From: JANMEX01 sp041751995
Lineage (GTDB): Bacteria > Pseudomonadota > Alphaproteobacteria > Rhizobiales > Rhizobiaceae
Reading direction: 5' to 3'
Assembly (NCBI GenBank): GCA_041751995.1
Contig: JBGSHY010000021.1
Location: forward strand, 1-45,179
Length of the DNA stretch: 45,179 nucleotides
Numbering within the stretch: position 1 is the stretch's first letter; each line of letters starts with the position of its first letter. The translations under genes were made by a program, and so were the position numbers. Below the pieces are notes generated by a model that did not search any database, was not told the origin of the DNA, and was given only the letters and a program-made list of their open reading frames with translations. This document shows positions 24,184 to 31,730 of the stretch, one piece after another.

Positions 24184-25400
24184 GACCACTCACCTTTGAA
24201 CATGCGTTTGTGGATGGGATTGAAGCCGATGCGGTAGGCAAGTTCGGCGGGATGGGATGCATTCCAGACTGCAAGATCTGCCCGGTTCCCGGCAGCGATC
24301 GTGCCGCAGTTGGTCAGACCAAGCGCCTTGGCCGCGTTGCGGGTTGCCCCGGCCAACGCCTCTTCCGGCGTCATGCGGAACAGGGTGCAGGCCATGTTCA
24401 TGGCGAGCAGCAGCGAGGTCATCGGCGAAGAGCCGGGATTGCAGTCGGTCGCGACGGCCATCGGGACGCCCGCCTTGCGCAGGGCTTCGACCGGTGGCAG
24501 TTGCTTTTCCCGCAACGTATAGAAAGCGCCGGGAAGCATGACGGCGATGGAGCCGGATTTCGCCATCGCTTCGATGCCCTCAGCGCCGAGATATTCGAGA
24601 TGGTCGCAGGAAAGAGCATTGTGGCGGGCGGCGAGCGCTGCGCCGCCAAGGTCTGACAATTGTTCGGCGTGCAGCTTGATTGGCAGGCCAAGAGACCTTG
24701 CCTTGACAAACAGGCGCTCGATCTGGGCGGGTGAAAAGGCGATGCCTTCGCAGAAGCCATCCACCGCGTCCGCAAGCGTGGTATCATGGGCCTTATCAAG
24801 TGCGGGAAAGCAGACGTCTTCCAGATAGGCGTCCGCCCTGCCCCGGTATTCAGGAGGAATTGCATGGGCGCCCAGGAACGAGGTGACAACAGCAGCCGGA
24901 CGGACCTCTGCGACGCGCCGCGCGGCGCGGAGCATCTTGAGTTCGTCGTCAACCGTCAGGCCATAGCCCGATTTGATTTCAATGGTGGTCACGCCTTCCG
25001 CCAACATTGCATCAACACGCGGCAAGGCAGCTTCAAGCAGTTCGTCTTCGGATGCAGCGCGGGTCGCCTCGACCGTGGACAGGATGCCGCCGCCGGCGCG
25101 GGCGATGTCTTCGTAAGTCGCGCCTTGCAGCCGCATTTCAAATTCGCGGGCGCGATTGCCGCCGAAGACAATGTGGGTGTGGCAATCGATCAGGCCGGGG
25201 GTGATGAGCTTACCCGAGAGATCAATGCGCTCGAAGGATGTGAATTCGTCGGGGGTATTTGCGATTTCACCGACCCACGCAATGCTGCCGCCAGACACTG
25301 CGACGGTGCCGTTTTCAATCAGGCCATAGGCAGCGTCAGCCTCGCTCATTGTTGCGATGGCGACGTTGGTCAGTAGCAGATTGGTGGCTGCTGCGGGCAT
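24180..25400 (-). CDS. hutI: Imidazolonepropionase
   Basis: A 406-residue amidohydrolase that opens the ring of 4-imidazolone-5-propanoate to N-formimino-L-glutamate. Metal and substrate motifs are present: GLIDCHTHIVFGGNRAREFE (metal His pair and Arg), ARAGGGILSTVEATR, EIKSGYGLT, FLGAHAIPPEY (metal His), LHAEQLSDLGGA (Glu and His), CDHLEYL and ATDCNPGS (catalytic Asp). Length is usual. It is the first gene of the minus-strand hut operon, with only 71 bases between it and the divergent hutF start, and the HutC-type palindrome lies in that gap. Confidence 0.97.
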   Translation of the reverse strand: MPAAATNLLLTNVAIATMSEADAAYGLIENGTVAVSGGSIAWVGEIANTPDEFTSFERIDLSGKLITPGLIDCHTHIVFGGNRAREFEMRLQGATYEDIARAGGGILSTVEATRAASEDELLEAALPRVDAMLAEGVTTIEIKSGYGLTVDDELKMLRAARRVAEVRPAAVVTSFLGAHAIPPEYRGRADAYLEDVCFPALDKAHDTTLADAVDGFCEGIAFSPAQIERLFVKARSLGLPIKLHAEQLSDLGGAALAARHNALSCDHLEYLGAEGIEAMAKSGSIAVMLPGAFYTLREKQLPPVEALRKAGVPMAVATDCNPGSSPMTSLLLAMNMACTLFRMTPEEALAGATRNAAKALGLTNCGTIAAGNRADLAVWNASHPAELAYRIGFNPIHKRMFKGEWS

Positions 25401-25445
25401 GGATGAATTCCGGTTGACTGTTCATTTGTATGGTATTAAATTTAT

Positions 25446-25459
25446 TATGTCTAGACATA
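25446..25459. promoter_or_regulatory. HutC operator palindrome
   Basis: A perfect 14-bp palindrome, TATGTCTAGACATA, in the 71-base gap between hutI and hutF. It is centred 46 bases upstream of the hutI start codon and only 12 bases separate it from the hutF start. HutC-subfamily GntR repressors bind palindromes with a TGTNTANACA-like core, and hutC is encoded nearby at 27451-28152. A single site could govern both directions; urocanate is the usual inducer. Confidence 0.75.
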
Positions 25460-25471
25460 TAGGATATGAAA

Positions 25472-26833
25472 ATGCGGATTTTTGCTGAGCAAGCGCTTCT
25501 GCCCGATGGCTGGCAAGTCAATGTCGCAGTGTCCATTTCCGGCGGCGGGATCGTTCGCATCGAGACCAATGCGCAAGCTGTCAACGGCGATGTGCGTGTC
25601 CGTGCGCTGCTGCCTGCCTTGTCCAATCTGCATTCTCACACATTCCAGCGCGGCATGGCAGGTATGACAGAAGTTCGCGGCGCTTCGCGCGACAGTTTCT
25701 GGACCTGGCGCGAGATGATGTACCGGTTCATCGACCATCTGACGCCAGGCCAAATCGAGGCAATTGCCGCAATGGCTTTTGTCGAGATGCAGGAGACAGG
25801 GTTTGCCGCTGTTGCGGAATTTCACTATGTGCATCACCAACCGGGCGGCGCGCGTTATGATAATTTGGCGGAACTGTCCGAGCGGATATTTGCTGCGGCA
25901 GCCACCACCGGGATCGGGCTGACGCATCTGCCGGTGCTCTATGCATATGGCGGCGCGGGAGAGGCGGCACTGGCGGGCGGTCAGTTGCGGTTTGGCAATG
26001 ATGCGGACAGCTATGAAACCATGCATGCGGCGATTGTTGATGCTGCCAGGGCAATGCCGGACGATACGGTTGTCGGTTTCGCACCGCATTCGCTGCGGGC
26101 GATCAATCCGCAGATGTTGAAAAAATTGGCGGCGCAGCATTCCGGCGGGCCGGTGCACATTCACATTGCCGAGCAGACAAAGGAAGTTGTCGATATCAGC
26201 GCTTGGCTCGGCGCACGTCCGGTGGAATGGCTGATGGACAATCTTGCTGTCGATCAGCGGTGGTGCCTGATTCATGCAACGCACATGAGCGAAGCGGAAA
26301 CAGTAGGCGCGGCCAAATCCGGCGCTGTGGCGGGGCTGTGTCCGGTAACGGAAGCCAATCTTGGCGACGGAATATTCAATGGCCGGGATTACCTTGGCGC
26401 AAGCGGGTCATTCGGGATCGGCACGGACTCGAATGTGCGGATTTCGCTGCCGCAGGAATTGTCGACGCTGGAATACAGCCAGCGCCTGCGCGACCGAGAG
26501 CGGAATGTCCTTTTGAACGGGCCGGGCTCGACCGGGTCAAATATTTACCGGCTTGCCGCCAAGGGTGGCGCGCAGGCGCTGGGGCGCGACAGCGGCGAGA
26601 TTGCTGTGGGCAAGCTGGCGGATATGGCAGCGCTGGATACAAATCACCCGGCATTGTGCACCCTGAAACCGGACCAATTGCTCGATGGCTGGACGTTTGC
26701 CGCGCCGGATGGCGTGGTCAGCGACGTATGGTCGGCGGGTAGGCACAAAGTGCAAAACGGTCGGCATGTCGCGCGGGAAGCGGTGGTTGCCAACTACCGA
26801 AAAGCCATGCGTGATTTGACGTCACGGCTTTGA
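25472..26833 (+). CDS. hutF: Formimidoylglutamate deiminase
   Basis: A 453-residue amidohydrolase that converts N-formimino-L-glutamate to N-formylglutamate and ammonia. Motifs are LLPALSNLHSHTFQRGMAG (metal HxH and substrate loop), FAAVAEFHYVHHQPGG, VGFAPHSLRA, VHIHIAEQTKEV (metal His and Glu), LIHATHMSEAE and GIGTDSNVRIS (catalytic Asp). The frame has ATGs at 25466 and 25472. I prefer 25472 because AGGA (25461-25464) is 7 bases before it but only 1 base before the other. It is divergent from hutI, and its last 12 bases overlap the convergent hutD. Confidence 0.95.
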   Translation: MRIFAEQALLPDGWQVNVAVSISGGGIVRIETNAQAVNGDVRVRALLPALSNLHSHTFQRGMAGMTEVRGASRDSFWTWREMMYRFIDHLTPGQIEAIAAMAFVEMQETGFAAVAEFHYVHHQPGGARYDNLAELSERIFAAAATTGIGLTHLPVLYAYGGAGEAALAGGQLRFGNDADSYETMHAAIVDAARAMPDDTVVGFAPHSLRAINPQMLKKLAAQHSGGPVHIHIAEQTKEVVDISAWLGARPVEWLMDNLAVDQRWCLIHATHMSEAETVGAAKSGAVAGLCPVTEANLGDGIFNGRDYLGASGSFGIGTDSNVRISLPQELSTLEYSQRLRDRERNVLLNGPGSTGSNIYRLAAKGGAQALGRDSGEIAVGKLADMAALDTNHPALCTLKPDQLLDGWTFAAPDGVVSDVWSAGRHKVQNGRHVAREAVVANYRKAMRDLTSRL

Positions 26834-27382
26834 GACCGGCCTGATGTGGACGACCAGCGCAGTGGCATTTTCATCCAGTTTCGCAGCGTTTGTTTTGGCA
26901 TCGAGAAAGCCAAAATCGAACGGCTCCAGGGTTTGGCCGGACGAAAGATGGACGATGCCGGTGAGGCACAGAATGCCAATGACGCTTTCAGTTGAATCCG
27001 TGACCGTCGTCGATTGCCTATCGGCCACAGTGACGGACGCCGATGCGAATTCCGGATTCCAGATGACATTGAAATCGCGGCAGGGGCCATTTGGCAGGCG
27101 GCCGTTGACGGGTTCATCGCCGGTGAAGGCAACCGGTTCGAAAAGGTTTGCGGCAAGCGCTGGCAGGTTTGGCCGATCCAGCAGCATTCCTGGACCGTCA
27201 ATGACGGTGAGGATGCGCTGCAATCCGGGAAAGGCCGAGAATGGTCCCTCAGAGGCGACCTCTGCAATGCTCAGCCGCCAGATAAATTCGCCGCCCTCTT
27301 CCTGCCGGGCGATTTCGCGCGTGACACCGCCGCCGTTTTTCCATGGAACGGGAACAAGATCTGCATATCGGAGAATTTTCAT
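26822..27382 (-). CDS. hutD: HutD/Ves family protein
   Basis: A 186-residue cupin-like protein beginning MKILRYADLVPVPWKNGGGV at the ATG 27380-27382. The W-K-N-G-G-G-x-T-R-E motif (14-23) and FIWRLSIAEVASEGPFSAFP are hallmarks of the HutD/Ves family. In Pseudomonas HutD has been proposed to limit hut expression by binding formylglutamate; no catalytic role is established. The gene converges on hutF with a 12-base overlap and is divergent from hutC with a 68-base gap. It may therefore be controlled together with hutC. Confidence 0.92.
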   Translation of the reverse strand: MKILRYADLVPVPWKNGGGVTREIARQEEGGEFIWRLSIAEVASEGPFSAFPGLQRILTVIDGPGMLLDRPNLPALAANLFEPVAFTGDEPVNGRLPNGPCRDFNVIWNPEFASASVTVADRQSTTVTDSTESVIGILCLTGIVHLSSGQTLEPFDFGFLDAKTNAAKLDENATALVVHIRPVSKP

Positions 27383-27450
27383 GTTTTCACTTCGGCCTGG
27401 TGCGAAAGCTGATGTACAGGTGCAACTCTGATGAGGCAACGGGCGGGTGC

Positions 27451-28152
27451 ATGAGCGAGAAGGGCAAGACCGGATATCGGGCAGTGAAGGCGGAAATATT
27501 GAGCCGTATCCGCTCGCGCGTGTGGCCGTCAGGTCACGCCATTCCAAGCGAGATGGAGTTGGCGGAGGAGTTCGGCTGCGCACGCGGGACAATCAACCGG
27601 GCGATGCTCGAGCTGCAGGAGGAGGGCGTGATCGATCGCAAGCGGCGGGCGGGAACGCGCGTCGCCGTTGCACCGGTGCGGCAGGCCAAGCTGGAAATAC
27701 CGCTGGTGCGGGTCGAGATTGAATCTACAGGAGCGGCCTATCGGTATGAATTGGTCAGCCGCGACGAAGTCATTGCGCCGGAGTGGTTGAGAGCGCGGCT
27801 TTCGCTGCCGCCAAAATCCCGGGTCATCCATGTGCGCTGTCTGCATTTTGCCGGCAATGCGCCATTCCAGTTCGAGGACCGCTGGATCAATATTGCCGCC
27901 GTGCCGCAGGTGGCGGGCGAGCCATTTGAGGCGAACAATCCGAATGAATGGCTGGTCGATGCGGTGCCGTTCACCAATGCAGAGTTCGCATTTTTCGCCG
28001 GCGCCGCAGATTCTGAACTCGCCGGCTTGCTGGGCGCTTCAAAAGGCGAGCCTGTATTTGTTGCAGAGCGGACGACCTGGCTCGGCGTCATGCCCGTGAC
28101 TTTTGCGCGGATGAGCTTCCGGTCAAGCTACCGCATGGTCAGCCGGATTTAG
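27451..28152 (+). CDS. hutC: Histidine utilisation repressor
   Basis: A 233-residue GntR-family protein. The winged helix-turn-helix occupies about 6-75 (IRSRVWPSGHAIPSEMELAE, then EFGCARGTINRAMLELQEEG and RAGTRVA). It is followed by a UTRA domain (about 90-230) that binds urocanate in HutC proteins. FEDRWINIAAVPQ in the middle and a C-terminal TWLGVMPVTFARM are typical. The ATG at 27451 gives the usual length; in-frame starts further upstream would overlap hutD antisense. Its ribosome binding site is weak (GGGCGGG). The short hutD-hutC gap contains only a poor palindrome around TGTACA (27413-27418), so autoregulation is uncertain. Confidence 0.93.
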   Translation: MSEKGKTGYRAVKAEILSRIRSRVWPSGHAIPSEMELAEEFGCARGTINRAMLELQEEGVIDRKRRAGTRVAVAPVRQAKLEIPLVRVEIESTGAAYRYELVSRDEVIAPEWLRARLSLPPKSRVIHVRCLHFAGNAPFQFEDRWINIAAVPQVAGEPFEANNPNEWLVDAVPFTNAEFAFFAGAADSELAGLLGASKGEPVFVAERTTWLGVMPVTFARMSFRSSYRMVSRI

Positions 28153-28170
28153 CTGACTCACCTCTTGAGA

Positions 28171-28199
28171 TTGCCATGCAGACAGTCCACATTCATAGT
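28171..28199 (+). promoter_or_regulatory. Candidate fadD promoter
   Basis: A -35-like TTGCCA (28171-28176, five of six consensus bases) and a -10-like CATAGT (28194-28199) with a 17-base spacer. It lies 26 bases before the GTG start of fadD, with GGGAGGAG (28212-28219) as ribosome binding site. This would make fadD independent of hutC. Confidence 0.4.
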
Positions 28200-28225
28200 A
28201 ATACGCACTCTGGGAGGAGACAATC

Positions 28226-29935
28226 GTGGCTATTTCAGAAACGAACGCAGGGCAGACTTACAAGAGCTGGCTGAAAAGCTATCATCCTGCCGTGCCTGCA
28301 GAAATTCCGCTTTCCCGGTTTGAGTCTGTCGCGGACCTTTTGATTGATTCCTGCAAGCGCAACGCGTCCAAGCCGGCTTTCCAGCTGATGGGCAAGACGA
28401 TGAGCTATGGGCAGGTCGAGCAGGCTTCGGCTGCGCTTGGCGCCTATCTGCAATCGAAGGGTCTGGCCAAGGGTGCGCGCGTGGCGCTGATGATGCCGAA
28501 TGTGTTGCAGTATCCAGTCGCGATCCTTGCCGTGCTGCGCGCCGGCTACACGGTGGTCAATGTCAACCCGCTCTACACCCCGCGCGAACTCGAGCACCAG
28601 CTTAAAGACAGCGGCGCAGAAGCGATCATAATCATCGAGAATTTCGCCACGACCTTGCAGGCTGTGATTGGCAAGACACAGGTAAAGCATGTGATCGTCG
28701 CATCGATGGGCGACATGCTTGGGCTCAAGGGCCACATCGTCAATCTGGTGGTGCGCAAGGTCAAGAAAATGGTGCCGGCATTCAGCCTGCCGGGCAGCGT
28801 CAAGTTCAATGCTGCGCTTTCCGAAGGGCGCAGCATGCATCTCAAACCGGTGGCGCTTTCACATGCCGATGTCGCCTTTCTGCAGTATACGGGCGGCACC
28901 ACAGGTGTTTCCAAAGGCGCAACCCTGACGAATGCGAATATTCTGGCGAATGTGGCGCAAAATTCGGCGTGGCTTAAGCCGGTGTTTGACAATCGCGGCT
29001 TGCCCGCTGATCTCACCTTCATATGCGCCTTGCCGCTTTACCACATCTTCGCGCTGACGGTCTGCATGATGATGGGCATGGATCTGGGCGGCAAGAATGT
29101 GCTGATCCCCAACCCGCGCGACATTCCGGGCTTTGTTAAAGACATCGCCAAGGAAAAGCTGCACATTTTCCCCGGCCTCAACACGCTGTTCAACGCGCTG
29201 CTCAACAATGAAGCGTTTCAAAAGCTCGATTTCAAGCCGATGCTTTTGACACTCGGCGGCGGCATGGCGGTGCAGAGCGCTGTGGCGGAACGCTGGCAAA
29301 AGCTGACCGGCTGCGCGATCCATGAAGGCTATGGCCTGTCTGAAACTTCGCCGGTTGCGAGCGCCAACCGTTTCGACGTTCCGGTCTATACCGGCACAAT
29401 CGGCCTGCCTCTGCCGTCCACTGATTTTGCGATCCGCGACGATGACGGCAATGATCTGCCGCGCGGCGAGGTCGGCGAGATCTGCATCCGCGGCCCGCAA
29501 GTGATGGCCGGTTATTGGCAGCGTCCGGACGAGACGGCCAAGGTGATGACGCCAGACGGATTCTTCAAATCCGGTGACATGGGCTTCATGGACGAGAACG
29601 GCTACACCAAGATCGTCGACCGCAAGAAGGACATGATCCTTGTCTCCGGCTTCAACGTCTATCCGAATGAAATCGAAGACGTTGTGATGAAGATACCCGG
29701 CGTCATGGAGTGCGCAGCCGTCGGCGCGCATGACGAACATTCGGGCGAAACGGTGAAACTTTATGTCGTCAAGAAGGACCCGGCGCTGACAGAAGAGGCC
29801 GTGCGTGAGTTCTGCAAGGAACAGCTTACCAACTACAAGCGCCCCAAATATGTGATCTTCACCAAGGACTTGCCGAAGAGCAATGTCGGCAAGATCCTGC
29901 GGCGAGAGCTGCGCGACAATCCGCCTTCGGCCTGA
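28226..29935 (+). CDS. fadD: Long-chain fatty acid-CoA ligase
   Basis: A 569-residue AMP-forming acyl-CoA synthetase that activates fatty acids to acyl-CoA at the inner face of the membrane for beta-oxidation. Signature motifs are YTGGTTGVSKGATLTN (ATP/AMP loop), ALPLYHIFALTVCMMMGMDL, EGYGLSETSPVAS, SGDMGFMDENGY (adenylate-binding Asp), DRKKDMILVSGFNVYPNEIE (hinge and A10-type region) and a C-terminal GKILRREL carrying the catalytic Lys. The start is a GTG at 28226 behind a strong GGAGGAG. Length matches FadD (about 560). It is monocistronic; the convergent HAD gene ends 9 bases after its stop. Confidence 0.95.
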   Translation: MAISETNAGQTYKSWLKSYHPAVPAEIPLSRFESVADLLIDSCKRNASKPAFQLMGKTMSYGQVEQASAALGAYLQSKGLAKGARVALMMPNVLQYPVAILAVLRAGYTVVNVNPLYTPRELEHQLKDSGAEAIIIIENFATTLQAVIGKTQVKHVIVASMGDMLGLKGHIVNLVVRKVKKMVPAFSLPGSVKFNAALSEGRSMHLKPVALSHADVAFLQYTGGTTGVSKGATLTNANILANVAQNSAWLKPVFDNRGLPADLTFICALPLYHIFALTVCMMMGMDLGGKNVLIPNPRDIPGFVKDIAKEKLHIFPGLNTLFNALLNNEAFQKLDFKPMLLTLGGGMAVQSAVAERWQKLTGCAIHEGYGLSETSPVASANRFDVPVYTGTIGLPLPSTDFAIRDDDGNDLPRGEVGEICIRGPQVMAGYWQRPDETAKVMTPDGFFKSGDMGFMDENGYTKIVDRKKDMILVSGFNVYPNEIEDVVMKIPGVMECAAVGAHDEHSGETVKLYVVKKDPALTEEAVREFCKEQLTNYKRPKYVIFTKDLPKSNVGKILRRELRDNPPSA

Positions 29936-29944
29936 GAACGGCTT

Positions 29945-30658
29945 TCAGCGAATACCGAGCCACTCCGGCAAGTCAGCAATGGAGTTGAGCACGGCGTCTG
30001 CTTCCCGCGACAGCACGTCATGGGTGCCGGTTCCGCTGAGGACGCCGATGGCGTGGCCCGCGCCTGCATTGCGGGCCATTTCAATGTCGTGACTGTTGTC
30101 GCCGATAACCAGAACTTCGTGCGGTTGAAGGCCGGTCATGGCGCAGAATTTCAGGACTGGTCCGGCTGCAGGCTTTGGATTCGGGACTGAATCATAGCCA
30201 AGGATTGCCGAGAAATAGGAACGCAGACCGAAACGGGTCATGGTATTTTCGGCCGCAGCCTCGAGATCGTTGGTTACGACCGCCATAACGATGCCGGCGC
30301 CGTGCAAGGCCTTCAAAGTTTCTTCCAACCGCGCGACCGGGACAGCGGCGACTGGACCTTCCTCGACAAATGCCCGGTCCAGACGTGCGCACCATTTGAG
30401 GAATTCTTCCTCATCCGCCTCTGGTAACCACAGTCTTACGATTCCCGGTGTGGTTCCCGCTGCCAATTCCGAGCCTGCGATGAAGGAGCCGGTTGCGGCA
30501 TCAAATCCGCCGTCGGCCAAGAGCCGCTTTGCTTCGGGCTTGTTACCGCCCGACACTTCCAGCGCGAGCTTCTCGTAGAGCGCATGCCAAGTGCCGTTGA
30601 AATCCACCAGCGTGCCGTCCTTGTCAAACAGGACGGCTTTGACTTTCCTGCTATTCAT
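29945..30658 (-). CDS. HAD-family phosphatase (phosphoglycolate phosphatase-like)
   Basis: A 237-residue HAD subfamily IA hydrolase. Motif I is VLFDKDGTLVDF (nucleophile and acid Asp), motif II is the Thr in VVTNDLE, motif III is in the KPAAGPVLKF region (Lys) and motif IV is VIGDNSHDIEMARNAG (Asp pair). A helical cap lies between motifs I and II. The start is uncertain: ATG at 30656-30658 is used here. A TTG at 30665-30667 has GGAG 8 bases upstream, and a TTG at 30673 would overlap the previous stop by TTGA. Gph-type enzymes hydrolyse 2-phosphoglycolate, but the substrate range of the family is wide. It is the last gene of the pgi operon. Confidence 0.85.
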   Translation of the reverse strand: MNSRKVKAVLFDKDGTLVDFNGTWHALYEKLALEVSGGNKPEAKRLLADGGFDAATGSFIAGSELAAGTTPGIVRLWLPEADEEEFLKWCARLDRAFVEEGPVAAVPVARLEETLKALHGAGIVMAVVTNDLEAAAENTMTRFGLRSYFSAILGYDSVPNPKPAAGPVLKFCAMTGLQPHEVLVIGDNSHDIEMARNAGAGHAIGVLSGTGTHDVLSREADAVLNSIADLPEWLGIR

Positions 30659-30669
30659 TTCGGTCAAAC

Positions 30670-31728
30670 TCAAGACTCCAGCGATCCGGACTTGGCCTTG
30701 GCAGAACGCTTGGCACCCAAGAGCTTGATGAGATCATCACCGCGCCGCAGGAAGCGGAATTCCCTGCGGGTCAAAATGCGGCCCCCTTGCGGCGCGGTGA
30801 CAATCACATCGCCAGAAACATTGCCGGGTTTCGTCACAATTGTTGCAAGCTTTGCCCCGCGCTTCACAACATCGCCGACTTTGACGTGATAAAGCACCAT
30901 TCCGCCGGCGGGCATGCGGATCATTTCGACATTTTCCAACGGTGTGACCATGCAATCAAAAGCCGCAGGCTTCACTTTGGACTTGCCTTCGACTGTGCCG
31001 CGATGGATCAGGAAGTCGTACAAGCCTTTGGCATCTTCCCTGCCCTTTTCGGTGGAGACATCCGCAAGGCCCTTGAATTCAACCGTTGTGACCGCGCGGC
31101 GCTTGTAGTCTGGCGCATCCGCGCCTGTCGCCAGCGCCGGTGTCGCGGCGGCTTCCTCGAAGGCAAAGTCAGCCGTGCCTTCCCAAGTGAGAACCGCCTT
31201 GCAGCCGAGCGCCGCAGCAAGATCCCGCATGCCGGGCCAGAAGGCTTTCGGGACATACATATATTGCTCGCTCTCGAAATCGCAGTGAAGATCGAGAATG
31301 ATCTCATGCGGCAAGGCAAGGCGAAGCAGCTCCGCCTTCAGCCGGACCGCGGCCTGAACCGGAGCATCGAGCGCGGGCAGGTTTGATGCATCGAAATCCA
31401 GCAGGGCAAAATGATCGCGGTTGAAGTTGACACGGGAGAAGAAATCGAACCGGCCCATCGGCTGGCCGTTCAGCCATTGCGACGAGCCAATCGGATTGGC
31501 CATCGGCACGATGGTGATATCGCCTGCGATCAGGCCGGACTCTTCGGCGGCTTCCAGCAGCGGCACCAGAAAATGGACGGCGGCAACCCCGGGGAATTCG
31601 CCGCCGTGGAGGGCCGCCTGCAGATAGGCGGAGGGAGCCTTCGGATCACTGCCCTTGAAGGTCAGCACTTCAAGGCCGTAGCTGACACCCGGTGTGTCGC
31701 CGGGGATGATCCGTGTGGTGCGCTGCAT
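30670..31728 (-). CDS. M14-family succinylglutamate desuccinylase/aspartoacylase-like deacylase
   Basis: A 352-residue zinc carboxypeptidase-fold protein. Zinc ligands are visible as His41 and Glu44 in ALHGGEFPG and the later His in ILDLHCDF. The catalytic Glu is probably in TTVEFKG. A C-terminal beta-rich domain contains GGMVLYHVKVGDVVKRG, which resembles a biotinyl/lipoyl-like barrel found in this subgroup. Relatives remove acyl groups from amino acids (N-succinylglutamate, N-acetylaspartate), but this group is broadly annotated and its substrate is unknown. The ATG at 31726-31728 follows the pgi stop by 2 bases, so the two genes are in one operon. An apparently longer frame overlaps pgi and is not used. 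Confidence 0.82.
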   Translation of the reverse strand: MQRTTRIIPGDTPGVSYGLEVLTFKGSDPKAPSAYLQAALHGGEFPGVAAVHFLVPLLEAAEESGLIAGDITIVPMANPIGSSQWLNGQPMGRFDFFSRVNFNRDHFALLDFDASNLPALDAPVQAAVRLKAELLRLALPHEIILDLHCDFESEQYMYVPKAFWPGMRDLAAALGCKAVLTWEGTADFAFEEAAATPALATGADAPDYKRRAVTTVEFKGLADVSTEKGREDAKGLYDFLIHRGTVEGKSKVKPAAFDCMVTPLENVEMIRMPAGGMVLYHVKVGDVVKRGAKLATIVTKPGNVSGDVIVTAPQGGRILTRREFRFLRRGDDLIKLLGAKRSAKAKSGSLES

Positions 31729-31730
31729 GT

